The notes beneath the pieces were generated by a model that saw nothing but the letters and a program-made list of their open reading frames with translations, did no database searches and was not told the origin of the DNA. A program made the translations under genes and the position numbers. Source: Bugula neritina (taxonomy: Eukaryota > Bryozoa > Gymnolaemata > Cheilostomatida > Bugulidae). From it: a stretch of 64,000 nt of DNA. Shown here in pieces: positions 1 through 23,687 of the stretch (positions within the stretch are counted from its first letter, which is position 1; every line of letters starts with the position of its first letter). Location of the stretch: the NCBI GenBank assembly GCA_964035545.1, contig OZ037768.1:14322175-14386174 (forward strand). Direction: 5' to 3'.

Positions 1-341
1 AGGATATTTAGGTGCCACTGTGTCTGCAGGGAAGACATAGTTAAATCTGTTGAAAATGATAGTCAAGCTGTTGCCTAGCAAATATAATAAACAAATACTT
101 TGCTTATTATTATTTTGCTAACAAAGCCCAGTATATCAGAGGTATCATACCATAAAGTAAAAGGGTAAAACTGGGTGTAAAATTTTAAATTATTTATTAG
201 CTTTACCTTAAAAATATCATAGTTTTAACTACTAAAATACCTCACAAAAACTACTGCTGCCAATGAAAATTTCATAAAATAAATGAAAATGTCAAATGCA
301 ACATTATAGAATTTAGGCTGATACTTTAGATGCTTCCTTAC

Positions 342-12298
<11,957 letters not shown>

Positions 12299-12489
12299 TT
12301 CTCAAATTAACCATTGAACAAGCAATATCGCGTGGTTATGGATTTACCTTTTGTATCAGGCCTAATAATCAAAATAGAAACACTAGTAAAATATGGAATA
12401 TATTACACATTACATCACACAATAAAGTATAAGTTGTTGCAAATAAAACGAGTATAGACTTTGGTGTGTGTGCATGTGTATGTATATAT

Positions 12490-12754
12490 ATATATATATA
12501 GTTTCTATATTTAAAAAAAATGAATCAAAAGAACTCAATATTTCAAAAAATAGAGTATTTATATTTGGTACTGATACAATTTTGGATATAAAATAAACTT
12601 ATATATTCATTTTTCGACTACAATATTGTTTCACGTAGTGCAAGCTACGATCATCAGGTCGTTGCCGTAGCTTGCACTACGTGAAACAATATTGTAGTCG
12701 AAAAATGAATATATAAGTTTATTTTATATCCAAAATTGTATCAGTACCAAATAT
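12490..12754. mobile_element. Penelope-like terminal fragment arranged as an inverted repeat
   Basis: The left part (12490-12667) matches 30975-31140 closely by eye. About 90 bp of it (12558-12648) is repeated in inverse orientation at 12665-12754 around a short spacer containing ATCATCAGGTCGTTG. The minus strand of the left arm holds hammerhead-like core words: CTGATGA at 12657-12651 and GAAA at 12632-12629. It is flanked by short TA runs. No coding sequence is attached. Confidence 0.7.
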
Positions 12755-12979
12755 ATATATATATTAATTTGCATATTCTATACTTTTTGCTGTTTGAAAA
12801 AAATATTTCCTCAATGAGTATTCCTTAAAATTAATATATTACTGTTTTTTGCCCCACGGAAATCCGTGAAAAGTGGACTATTATTCCAAATACTTTATAC
12901 TATTCATACTATCCAGATACTATTATAGCTATTAGTATATCAGTTATCTAGCAATCAAAACAACCATTATATACATCAT

Positions 12980-14738
12980 TACGGTATTAAAATAAAAAAT
13001 ATCTTCTAACTGGAAAGCATCTAAGTGGCATAAAACCAATTCATAATCACAATGATAATGATACTAAAAATTATAATATTATTAATAAATAAATCAGTAT
13101 CAAATTCAAAATCAGGAAATTTAAATTGATGAACTTGAACTTAAAAAAATTAAAGTGATATCAGTACCTATCATTATACATAACGATGATTCATATTCAT
13201 CTTGAATGATATTGATATTTTATTTAATTCAGTGAACATAAATATAATAACATAAGCTAAAACATTACCATCGTCAACACAAATATCATAGTGATAATCA
13301 TGATCATTTTTAATTATTGATTATCAATAAATATAATGATTATCACATTAGAATATGAACATCAATATGAATAACTTAGTAGTTAGTATTGCAATATGGC
13401 ATACCATTGAATTATATCAAAATGAATATCGTTATAATTATGGTGTCATCCCAGTTAGACGCTAGGCTAAATTTCTCAGTTAGACGCTATTTTTTATTTT
13501 GGTGCAATGACATATAGTAACATACCTATATAAATGTTGTATTGATTACTAAATAGCTATAGCTTATAATATCTATAATAGCTTATATAAATCATCTGGG
13601 ATAATATTCCAATTTTAATGGGAATGTGTATTGAAAAAAAGCAGTAACACATTAATAATAGATACGATCATTAATGAATACTTATTAACAAAATATCTTT
13701 TCAAACAACAAGAAGTATATAGAAAATGCAAAATTAATAAGTCAATGCAGATCAAAGGAATTTATTTACGTGCTAAATAACAAGCAATTGATCTAATTTT
13801 ATTTAAATATGCATACATTTCAATAATATTCAAATAAATTGCACATAGAATATATATTGTACCAAAATAAATAAATAGCGTCTAACTGGGATGACACCAT
13901 AATTATCAGACTAATACCTATGGACAATGATTATACTTATAGTTATAGTATTAGTTATACTTCATCTTATACTTAGAGCTAATCTTAATGTTATAACAAT
14001 AATTTTAACAGTTAAATTTAGTACCTTAGTAGTAATACTAGCAATACTAATCAGTAATGAGTAATGTAATATTCATAGTGAGTACTATACTTTTATCCAT
14101 ACGAATTATCATGATAGTCATAGTTGTTCACTTTTAGTCATACTCATACCGATACTGAGTATGGTAGTCATGCTGATACTCAGCGATATTATGACAATTA
14201 TTCATATTGACGTTTAATCTTATAATTATACTAATAGTAATACTGGTAGTGATGCTCACTCATTATACTTATTACCTATAACTGACTGAGTGAGTATCAC
14301 TATAAAGAACAAAGATTAACTTTAAGTATAACACATTAACTCCAAATTAAACTTAATGTCTTTATCTTATACTTATAGGAACAGTCAGTTATACTTATAG
14401 TTATTAACTTTGAGTTATAAACTTATATTTAATCTTATATGCTTATAGTATTAGTGAATACTTAAAGTTAATAGTAATACAAATACTAATAGCAATAATT
14501 ATTACTAATAGTAATATTAATACTAACAGTAATACTAATACTTAAGTAATACTAATACTCAGTATTAGTAATACTAATACTAATATTAATAGTCAGGTTA
14601 TACTTATAGTATAAGTATTAGTAATACCAATAATATCAGTATTATTATTACTATTAGTAGGCCTATTAGTAATGTATGCTGTTAATGCTGTAGTTATACA
14701 GTATCATGTATGAGTATGAGTATACTACATTACTTAGT
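12980..14738. repeat. Quasi-simple triplet-word DNA, interrupted by a MITE
   Basis: Long stretches built from variants of AGT, ATA, ACT and TAATAC words on both strands, not a clean tandem array. Strongest at about 13,900-14,700. A GGTGTC MITE (13442-13898) is inserted in it and a LINE tail starts at about 14,739. No coding signal. Confidence 0.7.
13442..13898. mobile_element. GGTGTC-ended MITE, copy 1, 457 bp
   Basis: The inverted ends read GGTGTCATCCCAGTTAGACG at the left and its complement at the right. An 8-bp direct repeat ATAATTAT flanks it at 13434-13441 and 13899-13906. CAGTTAGACGCTA is repeated just inside the left end. No ORF. The same family is at 18019-18522. An 8-bp duplication is compatible with hAT or Merlin; the GG start fits Merlin better, but the superfamily is not settled. 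Confidence 0.8.
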
Positions 14739-15165
14739 GTGTTTGGAGCCGCTTGATCTAAGGAGGAAAAACCGACGCATCAGCCTTCTCCTAAAAATAT
14801 TGTCTAAGGAAGAACTACATCCAACTCTGAGTGCTGCCTATGATGATTTTCTAGATCAGCGGACCACAAGCACTGTACAGACTCGGTCTCAGGTTGCAAG
14901 ATTTCCCAGATCAGTGAGAGTGAACAAGAATAGGTATCTTTACAGTTTTCTCCCAAGAACAATAAGAGATATGAGGATCAGCACTGATCACACACAGACA
15001 GGCTAGTTAGCCTGTTAAGTTAATCTGCACAAGAATGTTAACACTTTTTAGATTACTGTCCAAGTACTGACAACTTAGTTTTTTATATGAGGCACATCCC
15101 TTCTTCCCTCTAGGGAGGTCCAGTGTGAAAATAACATCGACAGGTATCGACAGGTATCGACAAGT
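14739..15165 (+). mobile_element. 3' tail of a LINE (reverse transcriptase C-terminus)
   Basis: An open frame ending at 15006 contains LDLRRKNRRISLLLKIL, HPTLSAAYDDFLDQRTTST and FLPRTIRDMRI, typical of the extreme C-terminus of non-LTR retrotransposon ORF2 proteins. A short UTR follows and ends in three copies of a 10-bp unit ATCGACAGGT (15136-15165), a tail type seen in some LINEs. The rest is missing, as expected of 5' truncation. Clade not assigned. Confidence 0.75.
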
Positions 15166-15530
15166 CTTATAGTTATACTTTAAGTTTATACTTTATAATA
15201 ATAATTATACTTATAGTTATAGTGATAGACATACTCATAGTGATATTCGGATAGTGACTCACAGTGACACTGACAGTAACTAACACTCAGTCTGAGTGTC
15301 ACAGTCACTGACCATCACGATGAGTGTGAGCATGACCACGAGTATCACAACCAGTGAATCACTATCAGTGAGTATCTGTATCAGTATGAGTTAGGCCTAG
15401 GAGTAGGATATCACTATCAGTATGAGTATCAGTGAAGTGAGAATCACTATGACTATGACAGTATCAGTGAAACTGACTATTACTATTAGTATTACTATTA
15501 CTAATAATAATATTAATATACTATGCCACA
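15166..15530. repeat. Quasi-simple triplet-word DNA
   Basis: Continues the style of 13.9-14.7 kb but with more G and C: repeated GAGTATCAC, CAGTGAC and TATCAGTG words on both strands. No coding potential. Confidence 0.65.
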
Positions 15531-16330
15531 TCATATTCGTTATATAATTATATGGTCAGCTACGGCAGTTACCAATCGACGCAAATTATGTAACGCTACG
15601 GCCTTCCTTGCCTACAGTTATAGCTATATAACTGTAATATAAATATAAGCAGCAATTCATCTCGCGTAGTCGGTCTAACTTTGCGAAGCTAACACCATTT
15701 TGGTTTTACTGCATACTATTTGTATTGAGGTTCGTTTTGCTGTCGCAGATCTACGTAGAAAGTCGAAGTCTCGGCATTCAGCAATTTGGTAAGATAACTC
15801 TATTAATTGAAACGCCCTCTTGCATGTCACGGTCTTAGAAAAGATTAATATTTCAGTAAAATTAAAGTTAGTGCTCTAACTCTAACTTGGTTACAACTAT
15901 TCACACTCTGGCGACATTGCATTAGTTCACACAGGTACTAGCTTACTATACAAATTAATAGGCCAAATAGTAAGTTATTGTTATGTTTTTCAGTTTTGGG
16001 TTGATATGCAATCCACAGAGTCTATTTGCTTGCTAGAGAACTTCACCAGAATAAGTCGAGTTAATACGAGTATATTTTACCCACAAGAATACATCACAAA
16101 ACTATACAAATACATTCAGTAAATCTACACACCTATATAATTCAGCACTCTATCTTCGACTAACTAACAGCGGAAAACTAACTACTGCTACTAACTATCA
16201 GTGTCGCTAATTGGCTGTCCATTGTTCTGGGTCAATTACGTGACCCCGTGCTGTATTAGAGGGGGAATTAGTATTTCCCCGTATTACGCTGCTGGTAGCT
16301 CCACGAGCCACCACATTATTATCAAAATAT
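15531..16330. promoter_or_regulatory. Candidate promoter region, possibly bidirectional
   Basis: A relatively CpG-rich patch in AT-rich surroundings. It has an inverted CCAAT box (ATTGG near 16211) and a TTACGTGACC word near 16237. A plus-strand splice-donor-like CAATTTG|GTAAGA lies near 15788 and a minus-strand donor-like GATTG|GTAACT near 15573. It could hold the 5' non-coding exon of LENG8, whose ATG exon has an acceptor-like TTATTAG upstream (about 12362). No transcript evidence. Confidence 0.25.
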
Positions 16331-18010
16331 TATAGTATTATATATAACACAACATAATCAAACATATAGGCAATATAATATAATATGAGTATAATATAAT
16401 ATTTGATTTAAGCATTTTATCCTTGGCAAAATTAACAACTCTAAACCAAAACTTTAAAAATGTCATGTGACAAAATTATGTCCGCCTTTTGCCGAACACA
16501 TTGGAATATTGATATCACTGCGAACTAGAGGGTTTTTAATTATTAAGGAATTTTGTATAAGGCGTGATAGAAAAATATAAATAATTATAGTAAAAATTTA
16601 ATGTTATAAATTTTAGAATAGCCCATTGCATACTGTATGTGAATTTTACTTTTTTTAAGTATGCAACTCAGTTACAATGGTTTAGGCCTTAGGGCTTTTA
16701 GTCTAGAAGTAACCTCTAATTATCTTTCACTCATTACACTCAGAGGGGTGGCCACGCAAATTTTTTTAGAAATGGAGAGTTTCAAGGGTCCTAAATAATC
16801 TGTGAAAACTCTAGACTGTTCTGTGCACCCAGTTAGCCACAAAAGCGCTTCAAACTTTTAAAATGAATCAGGAGTTGTCTTCTCTCAACATTTTTTGTGA
16901 ATTGGCTAAATATCTTGGAATTATTAAAGCTAATTTATTTTAAATGAGCAAGATAATTTTGCTGATAATTATAGATACTCTTTTCACTTTTCTGTTATGA
17001 GAGCTTTAAATTTTTCTGTCCTCCCAGCTAGTCACAAAAGCTCATTAAACTTTTACAAGAGTTGTTTCCCCACAACTTTGTCCAAATCTGTCGAGTGTTA
17101 TCTTGAAATTATTGAAACTAGTTTATTATGTATACAAGCAAAAACTTTTGCAGATAATCATACTATATGTATTTTTCACTTCTCTGAGTTTTATTCTAAC
17201 GATTTTCTTCTGAAAACATATGAAAAAAGTGGACTATATGGACGAAAACAAGCAAAGGAATGGGTTTTTTAGTTATAAGGCAAACTTTATTATTGATCAG
17301 AAATCTGTGTCTGAGAATGATTTTCTTCACGATTTTTATTATAATGACTACTTTTACAAAAAAAGTAATGAGAAGCATGAGCAGGTTGGTCTGGACTCTG
17401 GAAGATAATATTTTAAATGTGTACGATTGTGCTTTCCCAATAAATTTAAGCTGAACTATATATACATAAGCAATTTGGTTTTTAAAACAATGCTATTGGT
17501 TAAAATGCATATTTTTATACTATTTTAATATAATGACTCTAGAGTCAATTTAGCTCAGTTAAAGTAACAGAAGAAATACCTTAAAGCTTTCCTATAATTT
17601 AAAATATATATCGTTATATTTAAGCCACCCATTAGAAAGATGATCTTGGGCTGCCTTGTTCAAAGATCATAGGCATGTAGTTTTTTCATGTGTGCCATTT
17701 GTCACAAAAATAATGATTTTTTATTAGCAAATAAAACAAGCTGCTTTTGAGACTGGTGCGTTTTTGTGTGAAACATGGAGTAAAAATACTTTAGAGAATA
17801 ATATTGTTATTATAGTTGTTGCATACCAAAAAAAAATTGCATTCAGTTAGAGTTTTTCAAACAGAACTCAAATGCTTACAATTAGATCACGAGGAAGCAG
17901 GTACACAAAATTTTTTACATGCAGAATTTCTTTTGAACATCATAAGCCCAAGTGAAATAATCATTTGCAAAACATTACCTTCTTACCAATTATGTTTTTT
18001 CACGGGTGTG
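16331..18010. other. Gene-free stretch with an ancient tandem duplication
   Basis: About 185 bp at 16,818-17,010 recurs diverged at 17,011-17,190 (shared words include CACAAAAGC, CAAACTTTT/TAAACTTTT and GATAATTAT/GATAATCAT). Short ORFs here are not conserved-looking. Nothing else recognised. Confidence 0.5.
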
Positions 18011-18018
18011 GTAATCAT

Positions 18019-18522
18019 GGTGTCATCCCAGATGGAGGCTAGGCTAAGTTTTTTACTTAAACGCTAGTTATTTATTTTGGTACCAAAAATTTATTTTTAT
18101 GTGCAATTTATTTTAATATTACTGAAATATATGTATATTTAAATAAACTTGGATCAATGGCTTGCTATTTAGCACGTGCTAAATAGCAAGCAGTTGATCA
18201 AAGAAATTTAATTATGTACATAAATAAATTCCTTTGATCTGCATTAACTTATTAATTTTTATATTTTATACATCTTGCATGTTGTTTGAAAAGATATTTT
18301 GTTAATAAGTATCCGTTAAAGAAAGTGTCTATTACTAATGTATTACTGCTTTTTGTCTCACACAAATTCATAAAAATAATTGAATATTATTCTAGATAAT
18401 TTATGTTAACTACTATAGCTATTAGCCTATTAGCTATTTAGCAATCAATACAACAGTTATATAGGTAATATTAATATATATGGTAACAAAATAAAAATAG
18501 CGTCTATATCTGGGAGGAAACC
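18019..18522. mobile_element. GGTGTC-ended MITE, copy 2, 504 bp
   Basis: Same family as 13442-13898: left end GGTGTCATCCCAGATGG, right end complementary with some changes (CTGGGAGGAAACC). The flanks are GTAATCAT (18011-18018) and ATAATCAT (18523-18530), 7 of 8 identical. A perfect 30-bp palindrome lies at 18161-18190. No ORF. Confidence 0.75.
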
Positions 18523-18619
18523 ATAATCATATTAGGTATTTAGATGTCAACATTGCAGCAAATAAATCCGGACCGTAGTTGTGTACAGCACTTATAACTA
18601 TATGATCTCATGCTTTAAC

Positions 18620-19300
18620 AGGTTGTGCTTCGACTATAGTGCTTTTTATGCACAGCCTACTCTCTTTTGAGAAAATATTCAGAATGTATGAGAAGCTTTG
18701 AACACCTTGGGAAGTATTTCAAGCTGCCAGCCATTACAGTGGCTGAAGTAGAACAATTTGTCTATAAACTTTATGGAGCAGGAAATTCAAATATAGATGA
18801 TGTCCGATACATTGTATTTTGTTCACCGTCTAAAATAACTCAATACAGTTTGCCTCCAACAAAAGATGAATTAAATTTGCACCTAAAAAAAATTATCAGG
18901 CAGCCAATTGGAGAAGGGTGATAACAGCCTATATTGATGCACCACCTCCAGAACACCATAGAAGGATTGTTGAGAATCATGGCAGCATAAATATAAAGTG
19001 GATGATTCAAGCTTCGACCCGCACCTGAACATGTATATTGCAAAGTTTAAACTGCTCCTATAAGACCGGCTGTAACACACCAACATGTGCACAGTGCATG
19101 TTAGAAGTCTCAAATGATGTTTGTCAATGTAAGGATTGTCTGAAAAGAAGCGCTATATTGGGGAAGAAGCTGATGAGACTGACGACAGTGACAATGATGG
19201 CGAGAATACTTTTTCATAATAAAGCACTATTTTTAGACATTTGTTATATATTTTGCTGCAACCAATTTGATTTTGATCATTGCTCATACTTCTGTTTCTC
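18620..19300 (+). pseudogene. Broken transposon-associated gene with a Cys-rich tail
   Basis: An open stretch at 18667-18921 has LPPTKDELNLHLKKIIRQ. The reading then shifts by +1 near 18,898 into a frame reading ANWRRVITAYIDAP and INIKWMIQ, which soon meets a stop. A third segment at about 19,055-19,140 reads TGCNTPTCAQCMLEV...CQCKDC. From memory this order (LPPT..AL..H..RA/RQ, W-M motif, Cys-rich end) is that of a large family of uncharacterised invertebrate proteins often linked to DNA transposons. Frame breaks and stops mark it as a relic. Function unknown. Confidence 0.5.
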
Positions 19301-20053
19301 TAAATAATTTTACTGAATCTTGTTTATTTTTGCAGATGTTTAACGGCTACTGACATACTAGCAAACGATTCACCTGGGCTGTGCTCAAAAGATTTCAATA
19401 TTTATTCATTTCAACATCATTTCAACATTTATTTTGTGCTATAATTTTATAAATATAGTTTTTTCACACATCAGCATGATTTTGTTTTTATTTTTGTATA
19501 AATAGCTTGGTCATAGAATTATTCTGCATGCTTATGCTGCATGCAATATGTCGATTCATAGCAAACATATATTATGTTTATATAAACAACTTGGTTTTAA
19601 TTTGAGATAGTATCTTGAAGTCTTTAAATTCAGTATCAACATAGAATTCTAAGTAAGAGGCAATCATTTTTGGTATTTCAGCAAATATTTTTTCTTCAAG
19701 ATAGCTTGGTAAAATTGGATACTATTTTGCACAATCAACAAATTCTTTTTATCACGCATTCAATTTTTAATTTGTTTTTTTGCAATAACTTTAGTTTGGG
19801 CAGAGATAGAATTCTAGAGTTTGTAGATTCAGAATCAGCACAAAATTCTGATTTAGAAACAACTTCTTTTAAGTGGCCACCTAGTAAAGTGTAATAAGCC
19901 AATTTTTTGAGCATTTTTTGAGAAGTTATTTCTAGACTATTTAGGCTGTAGACCCTCAAGTATGTTTTCTCACAGAGATAATTCTCTTGGAGTGTATATT
20001 TCACTACAAATAAAATTAAATAGGGGGAGGGGAAGAGGGGAAGGGGGGGAGAG

Positions 20054-20990
<937 letters not shown>

Positions 20991-20992
20991 AT

Positions 20993-23687
20993 CTAATAAC
21001 GAGAGTAGTAATGGCGCGGTGAGTTTCCATACGTGATCGGAGGAGGTTGCATCATACGAGGGTACTCTCTAGTGGGTTCCAAAGATCTCCTGAATAATGA
21101 ATGTCCAGGGTACTCAGGGGGAAAATAAGAAATAAGAGAAGCTTTCAGTTGACCAAAATGACTACTTTTTGGTGGATGTTTATTCTTGATTTGCTGGAAA
21201 AAAATAACGTACATTCCTATGTTGTTGCAAATGCAGCTGCTTCAAAACAAAATATTATGAAATAAGTGACATGAGTTTCAACTCTTAAATGCAATCTAAA
21301 ATGAACACAATGTTTAAGATAAGCCAACATGATTATCCTTATGGATATTCAGACTTAAACCACCTGTGAATAGTGAATGTGCAAAAATTGAGGTTTAGAG
21401 TTGAAGTAGTATATCAGAAAATTTTATTAAGAAATTAACTAGAAAATCTTATTAAATGAAACTTGCGAATGACACTCATTTACTTTAAAATATTTTAATA
21501 TCGTAATATCATATGTGTGTGTGGTGTGTGAACTAGCAACATCATGACTGTTCTTTAGTTTCTTAATTAATCTTACAGACAACTAGTTTTAAAAACTTAT
21601 GAAAATATTGAGACAAAATAGGCACCAGTTTGGCCAGCATTGGTCATTAAAACCGCTATAATTTAAAAGAAAATTGTATACATACATAACAATCTCCGGC
21701 AATAGCAAATCCCAGCAAGAGTAGCAACACTATGGCAATAATGCTCCAGCAAACTATTTTTGACACAACCATACCCTGCAAACTGTAAAATTCTGCAGAA
21801 TAAAAGCCTTTACTAATAATAATATATTGATAGTTTATTCTGTATTACAATTAAAGTAAATGGTCAACTTGAGTGAATGAAAATTTTGCATATACACTGC
21901 CAAATTTGATAAAACAATAATAAGCACCAGTTATATTAGATTGTCACTGAAAGTATAAAGCTTTACATGCCATGCCATAAGACACTATATAACATTTGTG
22001 TATTCTGAGCACTTACAGTGAGCCAACTGCTACATAGTAACCTAAAATACCAAACGCATAGCCTTCGTACACGAGGAAGCCTATAGCAGACATCAGAGCC
22101 AGGCTACTCATTACAGTAAGAGTAATGTACTAAAATAGAAAAACCGTGGTTAGCATGATCTCCATTTGATTGATTTCTAGGAGCCAGTCAAAGACAAAAC
22201 TTGCTAAAAACTTAAGAAAAGCTAGAGAAATGTATGCATAAGAACCACACCAGAAAAAAAGACAAAACAAAAGTACATAAACAAGAAGATCTGTTAAACA
22301 AGAAATAAAGGCCAATATATTAGTACACATTGCAAATCATTTTATTGGAAGGTGAGTGGATAGCAAAGTAATAAGAATACCATTTACTTACCACACCTCT
22401 ATGCCTGCTCATTGCAGCTGCAAAACTTAACCAAATTGTAGGCATCAACAGCTACAATAAAAAAAACTCAAATAGACTTTAGTGCAGTGAACAAAATTTT
22501 AAAAAACTCTATTAATTTCAAGGCTAAATTATGTCATAAGCCCATTAATTTTGAAAAAACTTGCTTTGGTTGTCAAGGTTACAAGAATGTTAAGCAGTAG
22601 GAAGCAACAATAGAAGTTGTGTTCACTTTTGGATCTTGAATTACCATTTTAGCACCATCACAGGCTCAATTCACAAATACTATAGTTTACAAATGTTTAA
22701 TTTCAAACTGATATTGTTGCTAGGTAATTGTGCATATAAAGTTGTTGTAAAAGGGATCAAACCCACTGTTATTTTACTGTTACTTGCTAACACTAGAAAT
22801 GAACAACTTACTACAGATATGCAAACAAACTCAAAGGAGGAGTTGATGGTTAATCCCAGCAGTATGTTGGCAGCTGCAGTGAGGCCCACCTGTGCAAGAG
22901 CTGAAACAGATCAAAATTGTAAACAATGGTCATTCTTGCAAGTATCATGACTAGATTTATATTAAAACAAATGAATAGTTGCCGGTTGTGTTCATAAATT
23001 ATAGAGATATGAAATCAATAACAAATATTACTCAGATCTGTTGTACTGAGCTGTCGACGCTAACCCTTCATTCCCACTTTGCCGTATCGTAGGCTGTATC
23101 GTATCGTAAAATGTCAGCCATTTTTAATGTGTCTGAGCTCAAGTTGGATACGCCTCATTGGACATTTCATTCAATGAATTGACGTGAATGTCTTCCTGTC
23201 CAATAGGAGCCCGTCGAAACTTGTTTGAATTAAGCAGTGCTTGATCCTAACGTGCCGCAATGCCGTACAGGAAGCTCAGACATTTGTAAAAATGGCTGAT
23301 ATTTTACATTACGACCTACGATATGGCAAAGTGTGAATGAGGGTAATAAAACTCGAAATTTTATTTGATAACAATTAATCTATGCAAGTTCCTACAAACA
23401 GAATTGTTTAAGCATATCCTGGAACTACATTCCACCAAGATAGAGGATGCAAAGCAGAGGTGGAGAAAAGAATAGTAAAGGCATTGGGCAAGTGGAGAGA
23501 ACTAACTGGCGTTTGTGTGACAGGAAAGTTTCAATAAGACTGAAGATGTTGATGTACAAAGTGTACATCAGATGTATTCCTTGCAATTAACTCTGATGAA
23601 AGAGCAAATTAGGTACTTACCAAAAATTTTCAGCACTACTGCACTGGCAATAACGCTGTTTCTAATCCATGGTTTGGCAACAGCCAT
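20993..23687 (-). CDS. Four-span membrane protein, 208 aa, not recognised
   Basis: Six exons join in frame with GT-AG ends: 23687-23621, 22900-22812, 22451-22392, 22129-22017, 21782-21686, 21193-20993; 627 nt including the stop. The start is the first ATG (MAVAKPWIRNSVIAS). Hydrophobic spans are visible near residues 10-38 (SVIASAVVLKIFALAQVGLT onward), 45-65, 75-95 and 115-140 (IVCWSIIAIVLLLLLGFAIA). A cytoplasmic-looking C-terminal tail follows (IKNKHPPKSSHFGQ, PRMMQPPPITYGN, ending YYSRY). The layout resembles tetraspan or MARVEL-like proteins, but I see no signature such as a CCG loop, so no family is named. The consistent splice phases make it a real gene rather than chance ORFs. A PIF-like MITE sits in its first intron. 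Confidence 0.75.
23064..23343. mobile_element. PIF/Harbinger-like MITE, 280 bp
   Basis: Inverted arms about 23064-23150 and 23258-23343 (left CCCTTCATTCCCACTTTGCC, right reads CCCTCATTCACACTTTGCC on the other strand) are flanked by TAA on both sides (23061-23063 and 23344-23346). A TWA-type 3-bp duplication suggests PIF/Harbinger. It lies in intron 1 of the four-span gene. No ORF. Confidence 0.65.
23405..23585 (+). mobile_element. LINE reverse-transcriptase fragment (relic)
   Basis: Conceptual translation contains KAEVEKRIVKALGKWRELTG and, after a frame change, MYKVYIR, which match the region after the RT core in many non-LTR elements. It is frame-broken and lies in intron 1 of the four-span gene. 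Confidence 0.65.

Noticed and set aside
313-330. Extension of the last visible LENG8 exon past 342
   Set aside because: GTAAGG donor at 341-336 ends the exon; the residues after it do not fit the family.
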